A stretch of 64,000 bases of DNA. Origin: Bradyrhizobium sp. AT1 (GTDB lineage: Bacteria > Pseudomonadota > Alphaproteobacteria > Rhizobiales > Xanthobacteraceae). This document shows, piece by piece, positions 9,101 to 18,077 of the stretch (its first letter is position 1; each line of letters starts with the position of its first letter). The notes beneath the pieces are model-generated. The model did no database searches. It was not told the DNA's origin and saw only the letters and a list, made by a program, of their open reading frames with translations. The position numbers were made by a program, and so were the translations under genes. The stretch covers positions 3,313,720 to 3,377,719 of the forward strand of contig NZ_JXDL01000001.1 of NCBI RefSeq assembly GCF_001590795.1. Reading direction: 5' to 3'.

Positions 9101-9721
9101 TCACGCCTTCTGCGCCGCCATCACCTTCGCCACCGCCGGGCGGTCCGACATGCGCTTGAAGTGATCGGCGATCTTCGGCGTTGCGTTGATGTCGACGCTG
9201 TCGCCTTCGAGCCAGGTCGAGAGCGTGTAGAGATAGGGATCGCAGATCGTGTACTGATCGCCCATCACCCAGGGGCCCCTGAACATCTTCTGCTCCATCA
9301 GCGCGAAGCAGGCGGCCATGGTCTGCGGCACCTTCGCCTTCATGTCGGCGAACGAGCTCTCCTGCGTCGCCCAGCGCGCGCCGCGCATCTTGTGGGCATG
9401 ATTGATGTGCACGGTCGAGCACAGATAGGAGTTGAACGACTGAACCTGGGCAAAGTCGAAGGGATCGTCGAGCGGCGCGAGCCTCGCCTTGGGGAACGTC
9501 TGCGCGACGTAGGCCAGCATCGCGGGCGTCTCGGTGAGGACGCCACGATCGGTCACCAGCGCCGGCACGCGCCCCTTCGGGTTGATCGCGAGATAGTCCG
9601 GGCTGTTCTGCTGGTTGTCCTTGAAGCTCAGCCGTTCGGCCGTGTAGTCGGCGCCGGCCTCCTCCAGGGTGATGTAGGTGGCGAGCGCGCAGGTGCCGGT
9701 GGCGTAGTAGAGCTTGAGCAT
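9101..9721 (-). CDS. Glutathione S-transferase family protein
   Basis: A 206-residue GST. The N-terminal thioredoxin-like domain begins MLKLYYATGTCALATYITLEEAGADY, where the Cys/Ser region near residue 10 is typical of beta-class bacterial enzymes. INPKGRVPAL holds the cis-proline and ETPAMLAYVAQ the gamma-glutamyl contact. The C-terminal helical domain has MGDQYTICDPYLYTLSTWL. The start at 9721 matches the family; an extension to 9733 adds only MRSA. It is divergent from the flavin monooxygenase, so the two may respond together to an aromatic or electrophilic compound. Confidence 0.9.
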   Translation of the reverse strand: MLKLYYATGTCALATYITLEEAGADYTAERLSFKDNQQNSPDYLAINPKGRVPALVTDRGVLTETPAMLAYVAQTFPKARLAPLDDPFDFAQVQSFNSYLCSTVHINHAHKMRGARWATQESSFADMKAKVPQTMAACFALMEQKMFRGPWVMGDQYTICDPYLYTLSTWLEGDSVDINATPKIADHFKRMSDRPAVAKVMAAQKA

Positions 9722-9847
9722 GGCGGACCTCATTGGGAAAGCCCGAGGTTAACGGCCCCTCGCCGCGCCGTCCATAGGCGAGCTCTTCGCAGTTGCCCAC
9801 CGCCGCCCTGCTATGCGAAGACGCGTCAATCGGAGGGGGATCTTGTC

Positions 9848-11128
9848 ATGACCGTACTCATCGCCGGTGGCGGCATCGGCGGGCTGACGCTTGCGCTCAG
9901 CCTGCACGGAATCGGCGTTCCCGTAAAAGTGTTCGAGAGCGTCGCCGAACTGAAGCCGCTCGGCGTCGGCATCAACGTGCTGCCGCATGCGGTGCGCGAG
10001 CTGATCGAGCTCGGGCTTTTGGACAGGCTGGACGCCAGCGGCGTGCGGACGCGTGAGCTCGCCTATTTCTCCAAGCACGGCAAGCCGATCTGGAGCGAGC
10101 CGCGCGGGCTGGAGGCCGGCTACAAATGGCCGCAATTCTCGATCCACCGCGGCACACTGCAACAGCTCCTGCTCGACACCGCGGTCGAGCGGCTCGGCCG
10201 CGACAACATTCTGACCAGCCATCACCTGACCGGCTGGACCGAGACGACCGAGGGCGTGCGCGCCGACTTCATCGACCGGGCGACCGGCAAGGCCGCCGGG
10301 ACCTATGAAGGCGCGATCCTGATCGCCGCCGACGGCATTCATTCCGCCGCGCGAGAAAAGCTCTATCCGAACGAAGGCCCGCCGATCTGGAACGGACGCA
10401 TCCTCTGGCGCGGCGTCACGCCGGCCAAGGCCTTCCTCACCGGCCGCACCATGATCATGGCCGGGCACGAGATCCTGAAATTCGTCTGCTATCCCATTTC
10501 GAAGGAGCCGGACGCAAACGGCAACCACCTGATCAACTGGGTCGCCGAGCGGCACATGCCGCCGACCTATCAGTGGCGGCGTGAGGATTATAACCGCACC
10601 GCGCGGCTCGAGGAGTTCCTGCCCTGGTTCGAGAGCTGGCAGTTCGACTGGCTCGACGTGCCCGGCCTGATCAGGAACTGCCCGCACGCCTATGAATATC
10701 CGCTGGTCGACCGCGATCCGGTCTCGCAATGGACCTTTGGCAAGGTCACGCTGATGGGCGATGCGGCGCACCCGATGTACCCGATCGGATCGAACGGCGC
10801 CTCGCAGGCGATCCTCGATGCCCGCACCATCACCCGCGAGATTCTCGCGCATGGACCGACCACCGCGGCGCTGCTCGCCTATGAGGCCGAGCGCCGGCCC
10901 GCGACCACCGACCTCGTGCTGCTCAACCGCAAGAACGGCCCCGAGCAGGTGATGCAGCTGGTCGAGGAACGCGCACCCGATGGTTACAAGGTCGTCGCCG
11001 ACGTGCTGTCGCAAAAAGAGCTGGAAGACATCGCGGCGAACTACAAGCGCGTCGCGGGATTCCAGGTGGACGCGCTGAATGCCAAGCCGCCGATCGTGAG
11101 CAAGGACGCGCGGGCGGGAGGTAGCTAG
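9848..11128 (+). CDS. FAD-dependent aromatic monooxygenase (PhzS-like)
   Basis: A 426-residue flavoprotein of the p-hydroxybenzoate hydroxylase class. The Rossmann GxGxxG reads LIAGGGIGGLTLALSL at the N-terminus. The DG motif is LIAADGIHSAAREKLYP. The second FAD-binding GD motif is VTLMGDAAHPMYPIGSNGASQAI. The region PLGVGINVLPHAVREL resembles the PhzS-type subgroup, enzymes that hydroxylate ring substrates with NAD(P)H and oxygen. The ATG at 9848 is preceded by GGAGGGGG at 9833-9840. There is no neighbouring aromatic degradation operon, so the substrate stays open. Confidence 0.88.
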   Translation: MTVLIAGGGIGGLTLALSLHGIGVPVKVFESVAELKPLGVGINVLPHAVRELIELGLLDRLDASGVRTRELAYFSKHGKPIWSEPRGLEAGYKWPQFSIHRGTLQQLLLDTAVERLGRDNILTSHHLTGWTETTEGVRADFIDRATGKAAGTYEGAILIAADGIHSAAREKLYPNEGPPIWNGRILWRGVTPAKAFLTGRTMIMAGHEILKFVCYPISKEPDANGNHLINWVAERHMPPTYQWRREDYNRTARLEEFLPWFESWQFDWLDVPGLIRNCPHAYEYPLVDRDPVSQWTFGKVTLMGDAAHPMYPIGSNGASQAILDARTITREILAHGPTTAALLAYEAERRPATTDLVLLNRKNGPEQVMQLVEERAPDGYKVVADVLSQKELEDIAANYKRVAGFQVDALNAKPPIVSKDARAGGS

Positions 11129-11201
11129 TCAACGAGCCGCGAAGTCCTCTTCACCTCTCCCCGCGAAGAGCGGGGCGAGGGAGCGGCAGAGCGGCGCCGC
11201 C

Positions 11202-11621
11202 TTACTTCACCACCCTCGCCGCCTCCAGCAGCCGCTCGCTTGCGCTTGCCGTTGCCAGCACGGTGCCGTCTTCCGCCATCAGCTTCGCCTCGACGAAAGC
11301 AATGGTCTTGCCGAGCTGCGTCACCTTGGCCTCGCCGATAATCGGACCGGGCTTGGCCGGGGCCAAAAAATTCACGGTCATGCTGATGGTCGTGGTGTAG
11401 AGCCGGCCCTCGCTCATCACCAGCACGGCCGGGCCCATGGTGTCGTCGAGCATGGCCGAAAGCATGCCGCCCTGGATGAAGCCGGCGGGATTACAGAACT
11501 CCGGCTTGCCCTCGAAGGCGAGCTTGATCCACCCCTCTTCCGGAAGCGCATCGAGCAGACGCCAGCCGAGCAGTTCGGCGCAAGGCGGCCGTGGAAAGTT
11601 GTCGAGTGCGGTCTTGACCAT
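11202..11621 (-). CDS. PaaI-like hotdog-fold thioesterase
   Basis: A 139-residue protein with the hotdog thioesterase signature. NPAGFIQGGMLSAMLDDTMGPAV forms the long central helix, with the catalytic acidic residue in the DD pair. SMTVNFLAPAKPG and IGEAKVTQLGKTIAFVEAKL form the sheet. It probably hydrolyses acyl- or aryl-CoA esters. The start at 11621 follows GGAGG 11 nt upstream; an upstream in-frame start at 11666 lacks this. It is transcribed away from mutY (stop at 11674), with which it shares direction and a 52-nt gap. Confidence 0.88.
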   Translation of the reverse strand: MVKTALDNFPRPPCAELLGWRLLDALPEEGWIKLAFEGKPEFCNPAGFIQGGMLSAMLDDTMGPAVLVMSEGRLYTTTISMTVNFLAPAKPGPIIGEAKVTQLGKTIAFVEAKLMAEDGTVLATASASERLLEAARVVK

Positions 11622-11673
11622 TGGCAACCTCCGTTTCGCAATCCCGTAGCGCAACGCTGCTGCCAACGTGCTG

Positions 11674-12792
11674 TCAGGAGGATGGGCCCGGTGGAAGGTC
11701 CAGCGCGTGCGCGATCACCTTGCGCATGACATTGGGCAGCGCTTCTCCGGCAAGGGTTGCGATCGGCACCCAGCGCATGTCCGCAGGTGCCCGCGTGCGG
11801 GCAGCGGCCTTCGCCGTATAGACTACGAGCTCCAGCGGAAAATGCGTGAAGACGTGGGTGACAACGCCCACCTGGCGCTGCCAGCGCGACAATCCCTTCA
11901 GCTCCGGCGCCTGCCGCTTCGCGGTCGCATCGTCCTGGCCGGCGAGCCAGTCCGAGCCCGGCACTTCCGTCATGCCGCCAAGCAGGCCTTTTTCCGGCCG
12001 CGAACGGACCAGCAGCTCGTCGCCGCGTGTCACCACGAAGGCAGCGCCGCGGCGCAGCGTCCCGCTCTTCTTCGGGGCTTTGCGCGGGAACGTCTCCTGC
12101 GTGCCTTGCGCACGCGCGATACAATCCTCATTGAGCGGACACAGCGAGCAGGCCGGCTTCTTCGGCGTGCAAATCGAGGCGCCCAAATCCATCAGCGCCT
12201 GGGCACTGTCGCCGGCGCGCGAATTCGCCAGCAGCGTCGCCGCCAATTGCTGGATCAGCGGCTTCGCCTGCGGGAGTTCTTCTTCAACGGCAAAAAGCCG
12301 CGACACCACGCGCTCGATATTGCCGTCCACCGGCATGGTATGGCGGTCGAAGGCAATCGCCGCGATCGCGGCCGCCGTGTAGGGCCCGATCCCCGGCAGC
12401 GCGCGCAGGCCGTCTTCTGTGTCCGGAAAGACGCCGCCGTGCTCGCGCGTCACGGCAACCGCGCAGGCGTAGAGATTGCGCGCCCGCGAGTAATAGCCGA
12501 GGCCGGCCCACATTCGCAGCACGTCGTCCTGCGAGGCGTTCCCCAACGCCGTGACGTCAGGCCAGCGCGCGACGAATTTCTCGAAGTAAGGCCCGACCGC
12601 CTTCACCGTGGTCTGCTGCAGCATGATCTCCGACAGCCAGACGCGGTACGGGTCCGACGCCTCTCCGGGCGCCGCCCGCCAAGGCAGCCGGCGCCGGTGG
12701 CGGTCGTACCAGGCGAGCAGGAGGGTCGGGCGCGACGACGCTTTCGACGGCGCAGGTTCCGGCCTGGCCTTGAGGGCAGATTTTGGGCTCAT
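11674..12792 (-). CDS. mutY: A/G-specific adenine DNA glycosylase MutY
   Basis: A 372-residue base-excision repair enzyme that removes adenine opposite 8-oxoguanine. The catalytic Glu is in WLSEIMLQQTTV. The helix-hairpin-helix reads LPGIGPYTAAAIAAIAF and is followed by the catalytic Asp in MPVDGNIERVVSRL. The iron-sulfur loop C-x6-C-x2-C-x5-C is CTPKKPACSLCPLNEDC. The C-terminal NUDIX-like domain (about 240-365) checks the 8-oxoG. Length and motifs are complete. The gene is divergent from the DUF721 gene across a palindromic repeat. Confidence 0.96.
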   Translation of the reverse strand: MSPKSALKARPEPAPSKASSRPTLLLAWYDRHRRRLPWRAAPGEASDPYRVWLSEIMLQQTTVKAVGPYFEKFVARWPDVTALGNASQDDVLRMWAGLGYYSRARNLYACAVAVTREHGGVFPDTEDGLRALPGIGPYTAAAIAAIAFDRHTMPVDGNIERVVSRLFAVEEELPQAKPLIQQLAATLLANSRAGDSAQALMDLGASICTPKKPACSLCPLNEDCIARAQGTQETFPRKAPKKSGTLRRGAAFVVTRGDELLVRSRPEKGLLGGMTEVPGSDWLAGQDDATAKRQAPELKGLSRWQRQVGVVTHVFTHFPLELVVYTAKAAARTRAPADMRWVPIATLAGEALPNVMRKVIAHALDLPPGPSS

Positions 12793-12828
12793 GCTCTCAC
12801 CCTAACGACGTTACGTCGATCTCTCCAC

Positions 12829-12929
12829 GTCATGCCCGCGCTCGTCGCGGGCATCCACGTCTTTCTTCGCGGGAGAACGTGGATGAGTAGGAAGAACGTG
12901 GTTGGCCGGGACAAGCCCGGCCATGACGG
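12829..12929. repeat. Palindromic intergenic repeat upstream of mutY and the DUF721 gene
   Basis: The element opens CGTCATGCCCGCG and closes GGCCATGACGG. Inside are the hairpins ATGCCCGCG..CGCGGGCAT and GGCCGGG..CCCGGCC, with the direct motif AACGTGG twice. It sits between two divergent genes, an unusual place for a terminator-like element, so their promoters must lie inside it or squeezed beside it. Confidence 0.65.
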
Positions 12930-12971
12930 CGAAGCCCATGTGGCCCGCCCGCCAAAATGCTATAAGGCCCC

Positions 12972-13469
12972 ATGTCCAAATCCGGTCCCATCTTCAAACC
13001 CGGCCCGATCAGCGCCAAACCGCTCGGCATCCTGCTCGACGACGTCTTTGCCGAGGCCTATGCCAAGCAGGGTTTTGCCGCGCGCGAGCTGGTGACGCGG
13101 TGGGCGCAGATCGCAGGGCCCGAAATCGCGGCCCATGCCGAGCCGCTGAAGATGCAATGGCCGCGGCCGGTGGAGGGCCAGCCGCAGGAGCCGGCGACGC
13201 TGGTGCTGCGGGTCGAAGGGCCGATGGCGCTGGAGATCCAGCATTCCGCCGACGTGATCCTGCAGCGGGTCAACCGTTTCTTCGGCTGGAGCGCGGTCGG
13301 CAAGCTGGCTTTCCGCCAAGCCCCGCTCTCGCGGCCGCGGGCCCGAAAGCGGCCCGGCCCGCCGGACCCCAAATCGGTCGCCAAGGTGGCGGAGAGCCTG
13401 GGGGCGATCGAAGACGAAGAACTGAAGACGGCGCTGGCGCGGCTCGGGGCGGCCATCAAGCGAAATTGA
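12972..13469 (+). CDS. DUF721 (DciA-like) protein
   Basis: A 165-residue protein with the DUF721 domain over about residues 18-105 (LGILLDDVFAEAYAKQGF, TRWAQIAGPEIAAHAEP, VLRVEGPMALEIQHSADVILQRVNRFFGW). The KH-like fold is shared with DciA, which loads the replicative helicase in many bacteria without DnaC. The C-terminal third is basic and proline-rich (SRPRARKRPGPPDPKS) and probably contacts nucleic acid. Next to mutY and a DsbA-like gene, as in other Rhizobiales. The helicase role here is inferred from the family. Confidence 0.85.
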   Translation: MSKSGPIFKPGPISAKPLGILLDDVFAEAYAKQGFAARELVTRWAQIAGPEIAAHAEPLKMQWPRPVEGQPQEPATLVLRVEGPMALEIQHSADVILQRVNRFFGWSAVGKLAFRQAPLSRPRARKRPGPPDPKSVAKVAESLGAIEDEELKTALARLGAAIKRN

Positions 13470-13606
13470 GCCTTATTTTGCGGCCAATCTGGACCCGTCC
13501 CTGCCGCTCGCCATTGCCTCAAACCACGTTTCAAGCTAGCGACAGGCCGCCCGGGTGGGAACTCATAACCCCCTGGGGCAAGACCACGCCAATCCGGGAG
13601 CCGACC

Positions 13607-14263
13607 TTGATCATCACCCGCCGCGCCTTCACCACGATGCTGTCGCTGACCGGGCTTGCCGCGGTCGCCGGGTTCTCGCCGCTCCGGTTCATCTCCGACG
13701 CCATGGCGCAGTCGGCTGGCGATGTGGCCAAGCCGGTGTCGCTGCCCGACATGGCGCTCGGCCCGAAGGACGCTGCCGTCACCATCACCGAATACGCTTC
13801 GATGACCTGCCCGCACTGCGCCGCCTTCAACGAGCAGGTGTTCCCGAAGATCAAGAAGGAATACATCGACACCGGCAAGGTGCGTTACATCTTCCGCGAG
13901 TTCCCGCTCGACATCAAAGCCGCGGCCGGCTCGATGCTGTCGCGCTGCATCGCCAAGGACGACGGGCCGAAATATTTCGCGGTCACCGACATGCTGTTCC
14001 GCCAGCAGAACGACTGGGTCGTGAAGAACACCACCGAGACCCTGACGCGGATCGGCAAGCAGGCCGGCCTCACGCAGCAGCAGGTGGAAGCCTGCCTGAA
14101 GGACCAGGCGCTGCTCGACAAGATCGCCGCCGACCAGAAATACGCCAGCGACGTGCTCAAGGTGGATTCGACGCCGACCTTCTTCATCAACGGCGAGAAG
14201 ATCAAGGGAGAGGCCTCGTTCGAGGAGTTCGCCAAGAAGATCAATCCGCTGCTGAAGAGCTGA
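13607..14263 (+). CDS. DsbA-family thiol-disulfide oxidoreductase with Tat-type signal
   Basis: A 218-residue exported protein. It has a thioredoxin/DsbA fold with active site CPHC in YASMTCPHCAAFNEQVFP, a helical insert, and the cis-Pro loop STPTFFINGEKI. The start is TTG at 13607: GGGAG lies 6 nt upstream, and this start adds the twin-arginine stretch ITRRAFTTMLSLTGLAA, a convincing Tat signal that would be lost if ATG 13637 were used. Probable cleavage follows AMAQSA. Its periplasmic targets are unknown. A Tat-exported DsbA could need cytoplasmic folding or oxidation before export. Confidence 0.88.
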   Translation: MIITRRAFTTMLSLTGLAAVAGFSPLRFISDAMAQSAGDVAKPVSLPDMALGPKDAAVTITEYASMTCPHCAAFNEQVFPKIKKEYIDTGKVRYIFREFPLDIKAAAGSMLSRCIAKDDGPKYFAVTDMLFRQQNDWVVKNTTETLTRIGKQAGLTQQQVEACLKDQALLDKIAADQKYASDVLKVDSTPTFFINGEKIKGEASFEEFAKKINPLLKS

Positions 14264-14480
14264 TTCGCTCGTCAAGACTCTGATTCGCATCTCGAAAGCC
14301 GTATCTTTCCCGGCATAAATCCCTTGGGAAAAGCGGCTTTGGCCGGTTGCCCTCACGGCATACCGCGGCCATTGTCCAGCCGCATGAGGCGCCTCGCGCG
14401 ACTCGCCCGGATAGCGACATTGCCTTCCATGGTAATGTCCCGGCAGGGGGATTCGCGCCTGCCAACAGAGATGCGTGCTT

Positions 14481-17400
14481 ATGAAAATCACCCGCCTGCG
14501 CCTTCACGGCTTCAAGTCCTTCGTTGAGCCCACGGACTTCGTCATCGAGCCCGGCCTGACCGGCGTGGTCGGACCCAACGGCTGCGGCAAGTCGAATCTC
14601 GTCGAGGCGCTGCGCTGGGCGATGGGTGAGACCTCGTACAAGAGCTTGCGCGCCGCCGACATGGACGCGGTGATCTTCGCCGGCTCCGGCAACCGTCCCG
14701 CGCGCAACCACGCCGAAGTGACGATGACGATCGACAATGCCGATCGCACCGCGCCGGCGGCGATGAACGACAGCCAGCTGCTCGAAATCTCCCGCCGCAT
14801 CGAGCGCGAAGCGGGCTCGGTCTATCGCATCAACGGCCGCGACGTGCGCGCCCGCGACGTGCAGATCCTGTTCGCCGACGCCGCCACCGGCGCGCGCTCG
14901 CCGGCCCTCGTCCACCAGGGCAAGATCGGCGAGATCATCCAGGCCAAGCCCGAGCAGCGCCGCCGCGTGCTGGAAGACGCCGCCGGCGTCGCTGGCCTGC
15001 ACGCCCGCCGCCACGAGGCCGAGCTGCGGCTGAAGGCTGCCGAAACCAATCTCACGCGCGTCGAGGACGTGATCGGCCAGCTCTCCGGGCAGATGGAAGG
15101 CCTGAAGAAGCAGGCCCGCCAAGCGGTGCGCTACCGCGAGGTCGCGGCCAAGGTCCGCAAGGCCGAAGCCACCCTGTTCCATCTGCGCTGGATCGGCGCC
15201 CATGCCGACGTCAACGAATCCGGCCAGACCCATGATCTCGCCGTCCGCGAGATGGCCGAGCGCACCCAGCACCAGGCCGAGGCCGCTCGCATCCAGGCGA
15301 TCCGCGCCGCCGAAATGCCGGCGCTGCGCGATGCGGAAGCGCGCGCCGCTGCAGGCCTGCAGCGCCTGACCAATGCCCGCGAGCTGCTCGACCGCGAAGA
15401 AGAGCGCGCCAAGGAGCGCGTCGCCGAGCTGGAGCGCCGCCTCGCCCAGTTCGAAGGCGACATCTCCCGCGCCCAGCAGCAGACCATGGACGCCGACGTC
15501 GCGTTGCAGCGGCTCGACACCGAAGATTCCGAGCTGAAGGAAGAGATCAAGTCGCGCGTCGAGAAGCGCTCCGGCGTCGACGAGCGCGTCGCCGAAGCCG
15601 AGGCGGTGCTGACCGAGACCGAGCAGCAATTCGCCGAGCTCACCACCGCGCTCGCCGACCTCACCGCCAAGCGCAACCAGCTCGAGGCCAACGTCCGTAC
15701 CCACCGCGACAAGCTCGCCCGGCTCGACCAGGAGATCGCGAACGTCGCGGCGGAAGAGCAGAAGCTTGCCGCCGAGACCGGCGGCTTCGGCGATCTCGAC
15801 GAGCTGACCGCGGCGGTCCAAACCGCGGAGGAAACGCTGGCGGCTTCGGAAGCTGCGGCGCAGGCGAGCGAAGCCGCCCATGTCGCGGCCCGCCAGACGC
15901 TCGAATCGTCGCGCTCGCCGCTGGTCGAGGCCGACAAGCGCGCACAGCGGCTCGAAACCGAGGCGCGCACGATCTCCAAGATCCTCAACGGCGAGACCAA
16001 GAATCTGTGGCCGCCGATCATCGACGGCATCACCGTCGACAAGGGCTTTGAAAAGGCTATCGGCGCCGCGCTCGGCGACGATCTCGATGCGCCGATCGAC
16101 CCGTCGGCGCCGATGCGCTGGACCAATGTCGGCCACACCGAAGACGATCCGGCCTTGCCCGAAGGCGTCGAGCCGCTCGCGAGCCACGTTCAGGCGCCGG
16201 CTGAGCTGACACGCCGTCTCGCCCAGATCGGTGTGGTGCCGCGCGAGCGCGGTGCCGAGCTGGTCTCGCAACTCAAGACCGGCCAGCGTCTGGTCTCGCC
16301 CGAGGGCGACGTCTGGCGCTGGGACGGCTTTGTCGCCGCCGCGCACGCTCCGACCGGCGCCGCCCGCCGGCTCGCCGAGCGCGCCCGCCTCGTCGACATC
16401 GAGAACGAGCTGGAGCAGGCCCGCATCGACGCGCAGATCAAGCGCCAGGCCCTGGAGAACGCCGAGTCCGAGCTGCAGATGGCGGCCAGCACCGAAGGCG
16501 CCAGCCGCGAAGCCTGGCGCGCCGCGCAGCGCGAGCTCAACGTCGCGCGTGAGCGCCACGCCAACGCAGAGCGCGAGATCAGCCGCCATGCCGCGCGCAA
16601 GGCGACGCTGTCGGAAGCGCACAGCCGTCTCGCCGCCGACCGCGCCGAGGCCGAGGCCGCCTGCGAATATGCCGAAGCCGGCATCTCCGAGCTGCCGTCG
16701 AGCGAGGACACCGAGACCCGCCTCGCCGCGGTGCGCAGCGACATCGAAGGCCATCGCCGCATGGCGGCCCAGGTCCGCGCCGAAGCGCAGGCGCTGGCGC
16801 GCGAGGCCGAACTCGCCGACCGCCGCGTGCAGGCGATCCTGGCCGAACGCACCGAGTGGCAGAACCGGAAGGAGAGCGCGGCCTCCCACATCGACACCAT
16901 CCAGGCCCGCATCGCCGAGCTCACGATCGAGCGCAGCGAGCTCGAAAACGCGCCTGCCGTGTTCGCCGAGAAGCGCAGCGCGCTGATCACCGAGATCGAA
17001 TACGCCGAGAACGACCGCCGCATGGCCGCCGACGCGCTCGCCACCGCGGAAAGCGCGATGGCGGAGACCGATCGTGTCGCCAAGCTGACCCTCGAAGCAC
17101 TCTCCAGTTCTCGCGAGGCGACAGCCCGCGCGGAGGAGCGCATGGAAGGCGCGCGGCGCCGGCTCGAGGACATCGAGCGCGAGATCCGCGACATGCTGGA
17201 AGTCGAGCCGCAGGCCGTCGCAGGTTTGGCCGAGATCGAGCCCGGCGCCGAGCTGCCGCCGCTGCACGACATCGAGGAAGACCTCGAAAAGATGCGCCGC
17301 GACCGCGAGCGCCTCGGCGCCGTCAATCTGCGCGCCGAGGAAGAGCTGCGCGAGGTCGAGACCCAGCACAACGGTCTGGTCACCGAGCGCGACGATCTCG

Positions 17401-17945
17401 TCGAAGCCATCAAGCGGCTGCGCCAGGGCATCCAGAGCCTCAACAAGGAAGCGCGCGAGCGGCTCCTGACGTCGTTCGAGGTCGTCAACAACCACTTCAA
17501 GCGCCTGTTCGTCGAGCTGTTCGGCGGCGGCGAAGCCGCACTGCATTTGATCGAGAGCGACGACCCGCTGGAAGCCGGCCTCGAAATCATCGCCAAACCG
17601 CCGGGCAAGAAGCCGCAGACGCTGTCGCTGCTCTCGGGCGGCGAGCAGGCCCTGACCGCGATGGCGCTGATTTTCGCGGTGTTCCTGACCAACCCCTCGC
17701 CGATCTGCGTGCTGGACGAAGTCGACGCGCCGCTCGACGACCACAACGTCGAGCGGTACTGCAATCTGTTGCACGAGATGACCGGCTCGACCGACACGCG
17801 CTTCATCATCATCACGCACAACCCGATCACCATGGCGCGGATGAATCGCCTGTTCGGCGTCACCATGGCCGAGCGCGGCGTCTCGCAGCTGGTGTCGGTC
17901 AGCCTGTCCGAGGCGGTGGACATTCTCGACCAGAACGTGGCGTGA
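14481..17945 (+). CDS. smc: Chromosome segregation ATPase SMC
   Basis: A 1154-residue condensin subunit. Walker A is GPNGCGKS at 31-38. A long coiled coil (about 170-490) leads to the hinge (about 500-640, with LNGETKNLWPPIIDGITVDKG), and a second coiled coil returns. The C-terminal head has the signature LLSGGEQALTAMAL and Walker B ICVLDEVDAPLDDHN. With ScpAB it compacts and segregates the chromosome. ATG 14481 is the family start; a GTG six bases upstream is not needed. The hinge is shorter and more divergent than in the Bacillus protein, as usual for Alphaproteobacteria. The downstream gene is separated by a palindromic repeat. Confidence 0.97.
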   Translation: MKITRLRLHGFKSFVEPTDFVIEPGLTGVVGPNGCGKSNLVEALRWAMGETSYKSLRAADMDAVIFAGSGNRPARNHAEVTMTIDNADRTAPAAMNDSQLLEISRRIEREAGSVYRINGRDVRARDVQILFADAATGARSPALVHQGKIGEIIQAKPEQRRRVLEDAAGVAGLHARRHEAELRLKAAETNLTRVEDVIGQLSGQMEGLKKQARQAVRYREVAAKVRKAEATLFHLRWIGAHADVNESGQTHDLAVREMAERTQHQAEAARIQAIRAAEMPALRDAEARAAAGLQRLTNARELLDREEERAKERVAELERRLAQFEGDISRAQQQTMDADVALQRLDTEDSELKEEIKSRVEKRSGVDERVAEAEAVLTETEQQFAELTTALADLTAKRNQLEANVRTHRDKLARLDQEIANVAAEEQKLAAETGGFGDLDELTAAVQTAEETLAASEAAAQASEAAHVAARQTLESSRSPLVEADKRAQRLETEARTISKILNGETKNLWPPIIDGITVDKGFEKAIGAALGDDLDAPIDPSAPMRWTNVGHTEDDPALPEGVEPLASHVQAPAELTRRLAQIGVVPRERGAELVSQLKTGQRLVSPEGDVWRWDGFVAAAHAPTGAARRLAERARLVDIENELEQARIDAQIKRQALENAESELQMAASTEGASREAWRAAQRELNVARERHANAEREISRHAARKATLSEAHSRLAADRAEAEAACEYAEAGISELPSSEDTETRLAAVRSDIEGHRRMAAQVRAEAQALAREAELADRRVQAILAERTEWQNRKESAASHIDTIQARIAELTIERSELENAPAVFAEKRSALITEIEYAENDRRMAADALATAESAMAETDRVAKLTLEALSSSREATARAEERMEGARRRLEDIEREIRDMLEVEPQAVAGLAEIEPGAELPPLHDIEEDLEKMRRDRERLGAVNLRAEEELREVETQHNGLVTERDDLVEAIKRLRQGIQSLNKEARERLLTSFEVVNNHFKRLFVELFGGGEAALHLIESDDPLEAGLEIIAKPPGKKPQTLSLLSGGEQALTAMALIFAVFLTNPSPICVLDEVDAPLDDHNVERYCNLLHEMTGSTDTRFIIITHNPITMARMNRLFGVTMAERGVSQLVSVSLSEAVDILDQNVA

Positions 17946-17972
17946 GGCTGCGCGCGTTCCACACCCATTGAC

Positions 17973-18072
17973 GTCATCATCCGCGAAGGCGGATGATCCA
18001 GTACGCCGCGGCCTCCCGGCTTTAACGGCACTGTCTCGGAGTACTGGATGCCCCGCCTTCGTGGGGCATGAC
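17973..18072. repeat. Palindromic intergenic repeat after smc
   Basis: The element opens GTCATCATCCGCCTTCG-like (written GTCATCATCCGCGAAGGCGGATGATCC) and closes GGATGCCCCGCCTTCGTGGGGCATGAC. The outer ends are inverted, and GATCCAGTAC is mirrored by GTACTGGATG. This makes one long cruciform-capable palindrome with two sub-hairpins, between smc and the following methyltransferase gene. Confidence 0.68.
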
Positions 18073-18077
18073 CGCGG

